DNA of 64,000 nucleotides from Jiangella asiatica (GTDB lineage Bacteria; Actinomycetota; Actinomycetes; Jiangellales; Jiangellaceae): NCBI RefSeq assembly GCF_004349065.1, contig NZ_SMKZ01000004.1, positions 124,001-188,000 on the forward strand, read 5' to 3'. Shown here piece after piece: positions 18,927-27,652 of this stretch (the first letter of the stretch is position 1; each line of letters opens with the position of its first letter). Made by a program: the position numbers and the translations under genes. The notes below the pieces were generated by a model. That model was not told the origin of the DNA. It did no database searches and saw nothing but the letters and a program-made list of their open reading frames with translations.

Positions 18927-19849
18927 GCGCCGGAACGCCGGCGACGGTGGCCGCGGCCGGCCCACGGCGGCTGGCCTGGGCAAGGCGCCGTCGAACGGTC
19001 GCCCGATTCTGGCGGCAGTACCGGCAGAACCGGGCCGGCCTGTTCGGCCTGGTCGTGCTGGCGCTGTTCGTCCTGACGGCGCTGCTGGCACCGGTGATCA
19101 CGGCCGACAACGCACTGAGCGTCACGCAACCTCCCGGTAGCCCGCTGGACGGACCGAGCGGGGACTTCCCGCTGGGCACCGACCGGTCCGGCCGCTCGAT
19201 GATAGACCTGCTCATCTGGGGCTCGCGGGTGTCGCTGACCGTCGGGTTCTGGGCGACGTTCATCTCCATCGCCTTCGGCACCCTCTTCGGCATCCTGGCC
19301 GGCCACTTCGGCGGGTGGGGGTCGATGGTGCTGATGCGGGTCACCGACTGGTTCTTGGTGATGCCGTCGCTGGTGCTCGGCGTGGTGCTGGCCGCCGTCA
19401 TGGGCCGCAGCCTCACCACGATCATCGTCGCCATCGGCGTCACGTCCTGGCCGACGACGGCGCGACTGGTGCGCGCGCAGACACTCGCCGTCGAGGCCCG
19501 CCCCTACATCGAGCGGGCCCGGGCGCTGGGCGGCGGCCACTGGCATGTCATGAGCCGGCACGTACTTCCCAACGTGATGCCGATCGTGCTGGCGCAGACG
19601 ACGCTGATGGTCGGCCAGGCCATCCTGATCGAGTCCACGTTCGCCTTCCTCGGCCTCGGCGACCCGACGACGGCGTCGTGGGGGGCAACCATCCAAGCCG
19701 CCCGCGACGTCGGCGCCGTCAGCTCCCGCATGTGGTGGTACATCCTGCCGCCCGGCATCGCGATCGTGCTGGTGGTGCTGGCGTTCACGCTGTGCGGGCG
19801 GGCCATCGAGGGCGTGCTGAACCCGAAGCTGAGGGAGCGTCAGTCGTGA
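18923..19849 (+). CDS. ABC importer permease, OppC/DppC type
   Basis: Encodes 308 residues; its ATG overlaps the previous stop (ATGA). Features: N-terminal helix after RFWRQYRQNRAGLFGLVVLA, the OppC-type FPLGTDRSGRSMIDLLIWG motif, EAA loop ARPYIERARALGGGHWHVM, and the conserved IESTFAFLGLGDPTTASWG. Together with the OppB-type permease it forms the heterodimeric membrane channel of this importer. Confidence 0.93.
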   Translation: MSAGTPATVAAAGPRRLAWARRRRTVARFWRQYRQNRAGLFGLVVLALFVLTALLAPVITADNALSVTQPPGSPLDGPSGDFPLGTDRSGRSMIDLLIWGSRVSLTVGFWATFISIAFGTLFGILAGHFGGWGSMVLMRVTDWFLVMPSLVLGVVLAAVMGRSLTTIIVAIGVTSWPTTARLVRAQTLAVEARPYIERARALGGGHWHVMSRHVLPNVMPIVLAQTTLMVGQAILIESTFAFLGLGDPTTASWGATIQAARDVGAVSSRMWWYILPPGIAIVLVVLAFTLCGRAIEGVLNPKLRERQS

Positions 19850-20841
19850 GCGTGCTCGCAATCTCGGACCTGACGGTGACCTACCGGACGGCCGGCGGCG
19901 ACGTACCCGCCGTCCGCGGGATCGACCTGAGCCTCGGTGCCGGGCAGAAGCTGGGCCTGGCCGGCGAGTCCGGCTGCGGCAAGTCGACCATGGCGCTGGC
20001 GCTGCTGCGGCTGCTGCCCAAGACCGCCCGGATGACCGGCAGCATCATGTTCGACGGCGAGGACGTGCTGACGATGTCGTGGGGGCGGCTGCGGGCGGTC
20101 CGCTGGGCCGGCGCCTCGATCGTCTTCCAGGGCGCGATGCACTCGCTCAACGCCGTACAGCGCATCGGCAGCCAGATCGCCGAGCCGATCCTGCTGCACT
20201 CGAAGGTCGGCGAGGCCGCCGCCCGGCGGCGGGTGGGCGAGCTGCTCGAGCACGTCGGGCTGCCGGCCCGGCGCGCCGACGCGTACCCGCACGAGCTCTC
20301 CGGCGGGCAGCGGCAGCGGGTCATGATCGCGATGGCGCTGGCCTGCGACCCGTCGTTGATCATCGCCGACGAGCCGACGACGGCGCTGGACGTCATGATC
20401 CAGGCGCAGATCCTGAAGCTCATCGAGTCGCTGGTGGCGGAGAACGGCATCAGCCTGGTCATGATCAGCCACGACCTGTCGGTGCTCGCCGACACCTGCG
20501 ACCGGCTGGCCATCATGTACGCGGGACGAATCGTCGAGGAGGGGCCTGCCGCCGAGGTGTTCCGCGCGGCCCGGCACCCCTACGGCGCGGCGCTGGCCGC
20601 CGCGTTCCCGACCATCGGTGACCCGTCGTCGCGGCGCAGCCCGCGCGGCCTCGCCGGCGACCCACCGGATCCCGCCGACCTCCCCGCCGGCTGCACGTTC
20701 CACCCGCGCTGCCCGGTCCGGCTGGACTACTGCGACCGGATCGACCCGCAGCTGTGGCCGGCCGGCGACGGTGCCCGCGCGGCCTGCGTCCACGTCCTGC
20801 CCGACCAGGGACTCTCGCTTGTACAGAAGGAGCCCGCGTGA
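19846..20841 (+). CDS. ABC importer ATP-binding protein, OppD/DppD type
   Basis: Encodes 331 residues from a GTG overlapping the previous stop (GTGA), with GGGAG upstream. Walker A GESGCGKST, signature LSGGQRQRVMIAMALA, Walker B LIIADEPTTALD and the H-loop ISHDLSV are intact. The C-terminal oligopeptide extension contains GCTFHPRCPVRLDYC, a Cys cluster common in OppD/OppF ATPases that can bind an iron-sulfur cluster. It pairs with the next ATPase. Confidence 0.94.
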   Translation: MSVLAISDLTVTYRTAGGDVPAVRGIDLSLGAGQKLGLAGESGCGKSTMALALLRLLPKTARMTGSIMFDGEDVLTMSWGRLRAVRWAGASIVFQGAMHSLNAVQRIGSQIAEPILLHSKVGEAAARRRVGELLEHVGLPARRADAYPHELSGGQRQRVMIAMALACDPSLIIADEPTTALDVMIQAQILKLIESLVAENGISLVMISHDLSVLADTCDRLAIMYAGRIVEEGPAAEVFRAARHPYGAALAAAFPTIGDPSSRRSPRGLAGDPPDPADLPAGCTFHPRCPVRLDYCDRIDPQLWPAGDGARAACVHVLPDQGLSLVQKEPA

Positions 20842-21818
20842 CGACTGCGATCCTGGCCGCGCGGGAGGTGCGCGTGGAGTTCGAGGCCCGGCGAGGTGGT
20901 GGCCGGGCGCGCGCCGTCGACGGCGTCAACCTCGACGTGGCGGAGGGCGAGATCGTCGCGCTGGTCGGCGAGTCCGGGTGCGGCAAGACGACACTCGCGC
21001 GCACGCTGCTCGGCCTGGAGCGGCCGACGGCGGGCCAGGTGCTGCACCGCGGGACTCCCCTGGCGTACACGAGCCGGGCGCTCAAGGCGTACCGGCGCGC
21101 GGTCCAGCTGGTGCTGCAGGACCCCAGCGGCTCGCTGAACCCTCGGCACACCGTCTACGACGCCGTCGCCGAGGGCCTGCGCGTCCACGGCGACGTGACC
21201 GACGAGCGCGACCGGGTCGCCGACGCGCTGTCGCGGGCCGGGCTGCGGCCGCCGGAGCGCTTCTTCCTGCGCTTCCCGCACGAGCTATCCGGCGGCCAGC
21301 GGCAGCGCGTGGTCATCGCCGGCGCGCTGATCCTCGACCCGCAGGTGATCGTCGCCGACGAGCCAGTCGCCTCGCTGGACGCGTCGGTTCGCGGCGAGAT
21401 CCTCGCGCTGCTGCTGCGGCTGCGCGACGAGCTCGGGCTGGCGGCGCTCGTGGTCACTCACGACCTCGGGCTGGCGTGGAACATTGCCGACCGGGTCGCC
21501 GTCATGTACCTCGGGCGGATCGTCGAGACCGGGCCAGTGGAGAAGATCCTCACCGCGCCGGAGCACCCGTACACCCAGGCGCTGCTGTCGGTGCTGCCGG
21601 AAGCTCCCGGCGAGCCGGTCGTGCTCCGGGGCGAGCCGCCGGACCCGACGCGCGTCCCCGGCGGCTGCCGCTTCCACGTCCGCTGCCAGGTGCTCGCGTC
21701 GGGTGCCGCGGACGAGGCCGGTGTGGGCGAGCGATGCCGCGGCGAGGACCTGGCGATCCTCGGCGGTGGCGAAGACAGCGACGTGGCCTGCCACTACGCG
21801 CTGGCTCAGCGGGACTGA
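20838..21818 (+). CDS. ABC importer ATP-binding protein, OppF/DppF type
   Basis: Encodes 326 residues from a GTG overlapping the previous stop, with AAGGAG upstream. Walker A GESGCGKTT, signature LSGGQRQRVVIAGALI, Walker B VIVADEPVASLD and THDLGL are intact. The C-terminal oligo_HPY segment has CRFHVRCQVL. It ends the five-gene operon; its last 13 bases overlap the 3' end of the convergent TetR gene. Confidence 0.94.
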   Translation: MTTAILAAREVRVEFEARRGGGRARAVDGVNLDVAEGEIVALVGESGCGKTTLARTLLGLERPTAGQVLHRGTPLAYTSRALKAYRRAVQLVLQDPSGSLNPRHTVYDAVAEGLRVHGDVTDERDRVADALSRAGLRPPERFFLRFPHELSGGQRQRVVIAGALILDPQVIVADEPVASLDASVRGEILALLLRLRDELGLAALVVTHDLGLAWNIADRVAVMYLGRIVETGPVEKILTAPEHPYTQALLSVLPEAPGEPVVLRGEPPDPTRVPGGCRFHVRCQVLASGAADEAGVGERCRGEDLAILGGGEDSDVACHYALAQRD

Positions 21819-22417
21819 GACGGCTCCGGCAGCCCGGCGCGGAGCAGCTCGAACGCCTCGACGATCAGCTCCTTGATGCCCCGGTCGGTCTTGCCGGAGA
21901 TCCACAGGTCCAGCGCGGCCTTGAGCGCCTGGGCGGCCGAGCCACCGGTCAGGCGTGGGTACAGGTCACGGTCGGGGTCGGTGCCGGTGCGCTCGGCGAC
22001 CACCTCGGCCACCCGCCGGCGCATGCCGTCGAGGGCGGCGAGCTGGCTGGCCACCACCGACGGGTTGGCCATGATCATTTCCGACTGGGCCTTCCACCGC
22101 GCCTTTGCCTCCGGCCGGTCGTCGACCGAGTCCAGCAGGACGGCCAGCAGCGCGTCCCAGATGGGCTCGTCGGCCGGACGGTCGCGCAGCTTGTCGGTGA
22201 GCGCGTTCGCCCAGTCGACGACGCCGGCGACGATGGCCTCCTCGCGGCTGGAGAAGTAGTTGTGGAACGTCCGCGGCGAGACGTCGGCGGCGGCGGCGAT
22301 GGCCTCCACCGTCACGTGGTCGACCCCGTGCTCGATGGCCAGCCGGTTGGCCGCGGCGCTCAGGGCCGCGCGGGTGGCGGCCTTCTTGCGCTCGCGTAGA
22401 CCCACGGAGTCAGACAT
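21806..22417 (-). CDS. TetR-family transcriptional regulator of the MMPL locus
   Basis: Encodes 203 residues from the ATG at 22417. Helix-turn-helix VTVEAIAAAADVSPRTFHNYFSSREEAIVAG is typical TetR_N; the C-terminal ligand domain is not recognisable to a subfamily. I chose this start because a TAGGAT -10 box (22425-22430) ends 7 bases before the ATG, giving a leaderless mRNA. It lies downstream of two MMPL transporters whose promoters share an operator that resembles sequence near its own promoter; it most likely represses them and itself. Confidence 0.88.
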   Translation of the reverse strand: MSDSVGLRERKKAATRAALSAAANRLAIEHGVDHVTVEAIAAAADVSPRTFHNYFSSREEAIVAGVVDWANALTDKLRDRPADEPIWDALLAVLLDSVDDRPEAKARWKAQSEMIMANPSVVASQLAALDGMRRRVAEVVAERTGTDPDRDLYPRLTGGSAAQALKAALDLWISGKTDRGIKELIVEAFELLRAGLPEPSQSR

Positions 22418-22424
22418 GCCGGTC

Positions 22425-22453
22425 ATCCTATCAAATCTTGCAGAAGCCGAAAA
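22425..22453 (-). promoter_or_regulatory. Promoter and partial operator of the tetR gene
   Basis: TAGGAT (minus strand, 22425-22430) is 7 bases from the ATG at 22417, placing the transcript start on the ATG. A GCAAG half-site (TTGC on the plus strand, 22438-22441) lies just upstream, with a degenerate partner (GAAA at 22449-22452) 7 bases away, the same geometry as the operators of the two MMPL genes. The -35 (TTTTCG) is poor. Confidence 0.55.
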
Positions 22454-22457
22454 CATT

Positions 22458-22512
22458 CGCTCCCAGCAAACTTTCTCGGGAGCGCCCCGCCGAGCCAATG
22501 GCGCGGCGGGGC
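22458..22512 (-). terminator. Two tandem hairpins between the MMPL gene and tetR
   Basis: GCCCCGCCG (22484-22492) pairs perfectly with CGGCGGGGC (22504-22512), and CGCTCCC (22458-22464) pairs perfectly with GGGAGCG (22478-22484). On the minus strand they follow the MMPL stop at 22529 and end in AATGTTTTCGG. They probably terminate or attenuate MMPL transcription ahead of tetR. Confidence 0.7.
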
Positions 22513-22528
22513 ACACTGTCCCACATTC

Positions 22529-24733
22529 CTACGGCACGTGAACAGGTTCCTCGACGGCCGTGTCGCGGGCCAGCCGGCGGGTCAGCCGCTCCCCCTCGAC
22601 GTCGACATCCGGGAGCACCCGGTCCAGCCAGCGCGGCAGCCACCACGCGCGCCGTCCGAGCAGTGCCATCACGGCGGGCACGATGGTCATGCGGACCACG
22701 AAGGCATCGAAGGCGACCGCGATGGCCAGCGCGAAACCCATCTGCTTGATCATCTCGTCGTGGGCGAAGATGAAGCCCGCGAAGACGCTGATCATGATGA
22801 CGGCCGCCGCGGCGACGACCCGCCCGCCGTGCTGGAAGCCGGTGACGATGGACTGCCGAGGCGCCGCGCCGTGCACGAACTCCTCCCGCATCCGCGTCAC
22901 CAGGAAGACCTCGTAGTCCATCGCCAGCCCGAAGACGACGCCGATCAGGAAGATCGGCAGCATGCTGATGATCGGTCCGGTCTGCTCCACGCCGATGAGG
23001 TCGGCGAGGAACCCGTTCTGGAACACCGCGACGGTGACGCCGAACGTCGCCATCATCGACAACAGGAAGCCCAGCGCGGCCTTCAGTGGCACCAGGAGCG
23101 ACCGGAACACCATCGTCAGCAGCACGAACGACAGCCCCACCACGAGCGCCAGGTAAGGCACCAGCGCGTCGTTCATCGTCTCGGAGAAGTCGATGGTGAT
23201 GGCGGTGGTGCCGGTCACCATGACCGCGGCCCCCGCGTCGGCCTCGATGTCGCTCGCGGTGTCCCGGATCGCGCCGACCAGGTCCTCCGTCGCCGCGCTG
23301 GACGGCGAGCCCTGCGGAATCACCGTCATGAGGGCGGTGTCGCGGTCCGGATCGAGGGCCGGCGGCACGACCGCGGCGACGTCGTCAAGCCGCCCGACGA
23401 CGCCGGCGACCTGCTCGGCGGCCCGCTGCGGGTCGGCGGACTCGCTGGTGTCGACGACCACGAGCAGCGGGCCGTTGAAGCCGGGGCCGAACCCGTCGGC
23501 CAGCAGGTCGTACGCCTTGCGCTGGGTGGTCTCGGTGCCGGCGGAACCCTGGTCGGGCAGGCCGAGGCGCAGGTCGAGTGCCGGAATGGCGACGGCGAGC
23601 ATCCCGACGACGGCGACGAGCAGCACCGGGATCGGCCGGCGCGTCACCAGCCGGGCCCAGCGCTGACCGAGGCCCGGCCGGCCTTCGTCGGACTCCGGGT
23701 CGCGCGCCTTCAGCCCGGGCACCCGGCCGGCCAGCACCCGGCGGCCGGCGAAGCCCAGCAGCGCCGGCAGCAGAGTCAGCGCGATGAGGACGGCGACGAG
23801 CACCGTCGCGGCCGCGGCCAGGCCCATCTCGGTGAGCATCGGGACACCGACCACCGACAACCCGGCCAGTGCGATGACGACGGTGAGCCCGGCGAACACG
23901 ACCGCGGAGCCGGCGGTGCCCAGCGCCCGGCCGGCCGCCTCCTCGCCCTCACGACCCAGGGCCAGCTCGTGCCGGTAGCGGGAGACGATGAACAGCGCGT
24001 AGTCGATGGCGACCGCGAGACCCAGCATCATCGCCAGGATCGGCGTGGTGGAGCCCATGTCGATGAAGCCGGTCAGCGCAGTGATGCCGGCGACGCCGAT
24101 GCCCACGCCGAGGACGGCGGTCAGGAGAGGCAGGCCCGCGGCCACGAACGAGCCGAACGTGATGACCAGGACGAGCGCGGCGACGGCGACACCGATCAGC
24201 TCGGTCGCGCTCGTGGCCGGCACCTCCTCGACGACGTCGCCGCCCACCTCGACGGTGAGCCCGGCGTCCCGGCCGGCCTGCACCGCGTCGTCGAGCGCGT
24301 CCTTCGCCTCGTCGGTCAGGTCACCGAACATCACGTCGTAGTTGACCTGGGCGTAGGCGACGGTGCCGTCGGGCGAGACCGCCTGACTCTGGAACGGGTC
24401 GGCGACGGTGGCCACCTGAGGTGCGTCGGCCAGCTCGGCGACGACGCTCTCGACGGCCTGCTGGTTGGCGGGGTCCGTGAGGGTCTGGCCGTCAGGAGCG
24501 GCGAAGACCACTCGGCCCTGGGCGCCGTCGGCGGCGGCCTCGGGGAACCGCTCGGCCAGGACGTCGAGCGCCTCCTGCGACTCGGTGCCCGGGATGGTGA
24601 ACGAGTCGGACGTCTGGCCGGAGAGCGTGGCGGCACCGGCGCCGAAGGCGCCGAGCAGCACCACCCAGATCAACGCGACCAGGCCGCGACGGCGGAACGA
24701 GAACCGGCCGAGCCGGTAGAGAAGCGTTGCCAT
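22529..24733 (-). CDS. MMPL-family RND transporter (first of a tandem pair)
   Basis: Encodes 734 residues. Starts MATLLYRLGRFSFRRRGLVAL, then a first membrane helix, an extracellular loop, and two MMPL domains with about 12 helices in total; DYALFIVSRYRHEL and AMDYEVFLVTRMREEF are the conserved Asp-Tyr motifs of the proton-relay helices. Such pumps export lipids, drugs or other hydrophobic compounds using the proton gradient. A likely leaderless start lies 8 bases after the -10 box. It closely resembles the upstream MMPL gene, so the two arose by duplication. Confidence 0.93.
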   Translation of the reverse strand: MATLLYRLGRFSFRRRGLVALIWVVLLGAFGAGAATLSGQTSDSFTIPGTESQEALDVLAERFPEAAADGAQGRVVFAAPDGQTLTDPANQQAVESVVAELADAPQVATVADPFQSQAVSPDGTVAYAQVNYDVMFGDLTDEAKDALDDAVQAGRDAGLTVEVGGDVVEEVPATSATELIGVAVAALVLVITFGSFVAAGLPLLTAVLGVGIGVAGITALTGFIDMGSTTPILAMMLGLAVAIDYALFIVSRYRHELALGREGEEAAGRALGTAGSAVVFAGLTVVIALAGLSVVGVPMLTEMGLAAAATVLVAVLIALTLLPALLGFAGRRVLAGRVPGLKARDPESDEGRPGLGQRWARLVTRRPIPVLLVAVVGMLAVAIPALDLRLGLPDQGSAGTETTQRKAYDLLADGFGPGFNGPLLVVVDTSESADPQRAAEQVAGVVGRLDDVAAVVPPALDPDRDTALMTVIPQGSPSSAATEDLVGAIRDTASDIEADAGAAVMVTGTTAITIDFSETMNDALVPYLALVVGLSFVLLTMVFRSLLVPLKAALGFLLSMMATFGVTVAVFQNGFLADLIGVEQTGPIISMLPIFLIGVVFGLAMDYEVFLVTRMREEFVHGAAPRQSIVTGFQHGGRVVAAAAVIMISVFAGFIFAHDEMIKQMGFALAIAVAFDAFVVRMTIVPAVMALLGRRAWWLPRWLDRVLPDVDVEGERLTRRLARDTAVEEPVHVP

Positions 24734-24741
24734 GACCAGCC

Positions 24742-24773
24742 ATCCTAGTCGGAACTTGCCTAGTCCGCAAGTT
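24742..24773 (-). promoter_or_regulatory. Promoter and TetR-type operator of the first MMPL gene
   Basis: Minus-strand TTGCGG (24765-24770) and TAGGAT (24742-24747) are separated by 17 bases. A perfect 7-bp inverted repeat, AACTTGC (24753-24759) and GCAAGTT (24767-24773) with a 7-base spacer, overlaps the -35 and the spacer. The -10 lies 8 bases from the ATG at 24733, so the mRNA is probably leaderless. A bound repressor here would block polymerase directly. Confidence 0.78.
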
Positions 24774-24866
24774 TTCTCAGACAGAATATTTGCTCAAAAT
24801 GCACGAACGGGCAGCCGGACGTTGCCGTCCGACCGCCCGCTCTCCTGCACAGGCTGTGGCCTCAGC

Positions 24867-27083
24867 TCAGCTCTTCACCGTCTCCAGCTCCGGCTCCGGC
24901 TCGCGCCGGCCCTTGAGATACTGGGTGAGCTTCTCGCCCTCGACGTCGACGTTCGGCAGGATGCGGTCCAGCCACCTCGGCAGGAACCACGCCCGGCTGC
25001 CCAGCAGCGTCATGACGGCCGGCACGATCGTCATGCGGACCACGAAGGCGTCGAACGCCACCGCCGCGGCCATCGCGAGCCCGATCTGCATGATCACGTC
25101 CTCGCCGCCGAAGATGAAGCCGGAGAACACGCTCATCATGATGATCGCCGCGGCGGTGACGACTCGGGCGCCGTGCTGGAACCCGACCACCACAGACTCC
25201 GTCGGACCGGCGCCGTGGACATGCTCCTCACGCATCCGCGTGACCAGGAACACCTCGTAGTCCATCGCCAGGCCGAACACGATGCCGATCAGGAAGATCG
25301 GCAGCATGCTGATGATCGGGCCGGTCTGCTCGATGCCCAGCAGGCCGTTCAGCCAGCCCCACTGGAACACCGCCACGAGCGCGCCGAACGTGGCGCCCAT
25401 GGTGAGCAGGAAGCCCAGCGCCGCCTTGAGTGGCACCAGGACGGACCGGAACACCACCGTCAGCAGGATCAGCGACAACCCGACCACCAGCAGCAGATAC
25501 GGAAGCAGTGCGTCCGCCATCCGCTCGGTGAAGTCGATGTTGATGGCCGTCGTACCCGTGACGGCGAGCGTCGCCCCACTCTCGTCGGCCAGGCTCTCGC
25601 CCTGGTCACGGATCGTCGCCACCAGGGCTTCGGTCTCCGTGCTGCCCGGCGCCGTCTCGGGCACCACGTTGATGATGGCGGTGTCGCCCGCCTCGTTGTA
25701 CATGGCGGGCGAGACCGAGACCACGCCGTCGAGCTCGCCGAGCGTGGCGACGACGCCGTCGGCCGCGGCCTGCGGGTCGTCACTGGTCGTCCCGTCGACC
25801 ACGATCGTCAGCGGGCCGTTGAAGCCAGCGCCGAACCCCTCCACCGTCAGGTCGTAGGCCTGCCGCTGCGTGCTGTCCGGCGGCGAGCTGCCCTCGTCGG
25901 GAAGCCCGAGCCGCAGGTCGAGCAGCGGAGCGGCCAGGGCGAGCATGCCCACACCCGCCACTACGAGCACCGGGATCGGCCGGCGGGTGATGAAGTTCGC
26001 CCAGCGCCGGCCCATGGTCGGCTTGCCGTCGTCACCCTCCGGGTCGCGCGCCTTACGCAGGCCGGGAATCCGGCCGCCCATCACCCGTCCCTTGGCGAAG
26101 CCCAGCAGGGCAGGCAGCAGGGTCAGCGCGATGATGACGGCCATACCGACCGTGACCGCCGCGGCGAGGCCCATCTCGGTGAGCATCGGGATGTTGACCA
26201 CGAACAGGCCGGCCAGCGCGATCATGACCGTCAGCCCGGCGAACACCACCGCCGAGCCCGCGGTGCCAACCGCCCGGCCGGCGGCCTCCTCGCCGTCGCG
26301 CCCGATGGCCAGTTCGTGGCGGTAGCGCGACACGATGAACAGCGCGTAGTCGATGCCGACGGCCAATCCAATCATCAGCGCCAGCGTGGGTGTGCTGGAG
26401 CCGATGTCGATGAAGCCGCTGGCGGCCGTGATCGCGGAGATGCCGATCATGATGCCCAGGATCGCCGTCAGCAGCGGCAGCCCCGCAACGATCAGCGAGC
26501 CGAAGGTGATGATGAGGACCACCGCGGCCACGCCGATGCCGATGAACTCGGTGCCGCCGCCCGGTTCCTCCTCGCTCATGGCCGCCTCGCCGCCGAGCTC
26601 GACGGTCAGGCCGGCGTCGCGGCCGGTGTCGGCCGCCGCCGTCAGCGCCTCTTTCGCCTCGTCGGTCAGGTCGAAGAACTGGACGGTGTAGGTGACCTGC
26701 GAGAACGCGATGCGCGCGTCCTCGGACACCGCGCCGACCTCGAACGGGTCGGGCACGTCGGCGACCTGCGGCGCCGTCGCGAGCTCCGCCAGGACGTCCT
26801 CGACGGCCGCCTGGTTCTGCGGATCGGTGAGAGTCTCGCCCTCAGGCGCAGCGAACACCACCCGCGCCTGCGCCCCGTCGGTGTTACCGCCGGGGAATCG
26901 CTCATCGAGCAGATCGAGAGCCTCCTGGGACTCCGTGCCCGGGATGGAGAACGAGTCCGACGTCGGCCCGGACAGCGTGGAGGCACCGACCCCGAAGAGG
27001 ATCACCAGGGCCAGCCAGATCGCCCCGACCACCCTACGGCGTCGGTAGGAGAACCGGCCGAGCCGGTAGAGGAATGTCGCCAC
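24867..27083 (-). CDS. MMPL-family RND transporter (second of a tandem pair)
   Basis: Encodes 738 residues from the GTG at 27083 (GGAG about 8 bases upstream); a TTG four codons earlier is the less likely start. Layout matches its neighbour: MATFLYRLGRFSYRRRRVV, two MMPL domains, GIDYALFIVSRYRHEL and AMDYEVFLVTRMREEH. The C-terminus (FLPRWLDRILPNVDVEGEKL) also matches. It is separated from the next MMPL gene by 133 bases containing that gene's own promoter. Substrate unknown; mycobacterial MmpL proteins are larger and lipid-specific, so that analogy is weak. Confidence 0.92.
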   Translation of the reverse strand: MATFLYRLGRFSYRRRRVVGAIWLALVILFGVGASTLSGPTSDSFSIPGTESQEALDLLDERFPGGNTDGAQARVVFAAPEGETLTDPQNQAAVEDVLAELATAPQVADVPDPFEVGAVSEDARIAFSQVTYTVQFFDLTDEAKEALTAAADTGRDAGLTVELGGEAAMSEEEPGGGTEFIGIGVAAVVLIITFGSLIVAGLPLLTAILGIMIGISAITAASGFIDIGSSTPTLALMIGLAVGIDYALFIVSRYRHELAIGRDGEEAAGRAVGTAGSAVVFAGLTVMIALAGLFVVNIPMLTEMGLAAAVTVGMAVIIALTLLPALLGFAKGRVMGGRIPGLRKARDPEGDDGKPTMGRRWANFITRRPIPVLVVAGVGMLALAAPLLDLRLGLPDEGSSPPDSTQRQAYDLTVEGFGAGFNGPLTIVVDGTTSDDPQAAADGVVATLGELDGVVSVSPAMYNEAGDTAIINVVPETAPGSTETEALVATIRDQGESLADESGATLAVTGTTAINIDFTERMADALLPYLLLVVGLSLILLTVVFRSVLVPLKAALGFLLTMGATFGALVAVFQWGWLNGLLGIEQTGPIISMLPIFLIGIVFGLAMDYEVFLVTRMREEHVHGAGPTESVVVGFQHGARVVTAAAIIMMSVFSGFIFGGEDVIMQIGLAMAAAVAFDAFVVRMTIVPAVMTLLGSRAWFLPRWLDRILPNVDVEGEKLTQYLKGRREPEPELETVKS

Positions 27084-27216
27084 CGAGGACTCCAAGTCAC
27101 GTTTGAGAAGAGCGATGTCAGGACACCACGGCGAACCTGTGAGCGTGCTGAGAGCCAGGTGAGCGCGGCCCCACTCCGGTGTGAGACTGCGCTCGGCCGA
27201 TGGTTCGCGAGAACTG

Positions 27217-27246
27217 ACACTAACTCACATCTTGCATCTTCCGCAA
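27217..27246 (-). promoter_or_regulatory. Promoter and TetR-type operator of the second MMPL gene
   Basis: Minus-strand TTGCGG (27241-27246) and TAGTGT (27217-27222) are 18 bases apart. TTGC (27232-27235) and GCAA (27243-27246) with a 7-base spacer reproduce the operator of the other MMPL gene in the same place, overlapping the -35 and spacer. A further half-site AACTTGCG lies at 27263-27270. The untranslated leader to the GTG at 27083 is about 130 bases. Confidence 0.68.
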
Positions 27247-27309
27247 TTCTTCCTGGTGAGAAAACTTGCGATGTTCGTCACCTACCTGTCGCCGGGTTCC
27301 CGCCCGGAG

Positions 27310-27386
27310 ATGATCACGTTCAGCACGAAATCTCGTGTCGCACCATGCTTGCGATCCTGGTGACGCGCGGGAACGCCTGGTGATGG
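27310..27386 (-). repeat. 77-bp dispersed repeat, copy A
   Basis: Aligns without gaps to copies at 27653-27729 and 53961-54037 (about 11-12 differences per pair by hand). This copy is in the opposite orientation to the other two. The best-conserved part is the last ~40 bases, GGTGCGACACGAGAT through CGTGCTGAACGTGATCAT. It carries a nearly palindromic CACGAGATTTCGTG and a 20-bp-spaced duplication of TCACCAGG. It lies about 60 bases upstream of the second MMPL promoter. Confidence 0.9.
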
Positions 27387-27436
27387 CCCTTTGAACGCGA
27401 TCGGCGTGCACTACGGTGGTGTGATAGATCGGCGCG

Positions 27437-27652
27437 ATGCAGGGGCGGAGGCGCATGACCGCGGAATCCGGCGCGGGGTGGGGTGGCCGACGCCGCCCAC
27501 CGGCTGCGCGCCGTCCCGAACTGGCCGCCGCACGCGAGGACGCCTTCGACGCCATCGCCCACCTGCTGGGCCGCGAGGCCGACGGGATCGAGGCACTGCT
27601 ACGGTCCACCGACGGCGACGGTGTCGTGCCTGCGCCGTCTGGCCAACGGGCC
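27437..27652 (+). pseudogene. Small orphan coding remnant between two inverted repeat copies
   Basis: An open frame begins MQGRRRMTAESGAG and contains REDAFDAIAHLLGREADGIE, a stretch with the G/C-rich third positions of real genes here. It then runs into repeat copy B, where the sequence no longer looks like protein. No family is recognised and there is no convincing ribosome site. It may be the truncated start of a lost gene, or cargo of the element bounded by the two repeats. The rest of 27084-27742 holds the promoter and repeats listed separately; I see nothing else in it. Confidence 0.25.

Noticed and set aside
22538-24748. Long open frame opposite the first MMPL transporter
   Set aside because: Hydrophilic His/Asp/Arg-rich shadow of a membrane protein; the minus-strand frame has the MMPL motifs.
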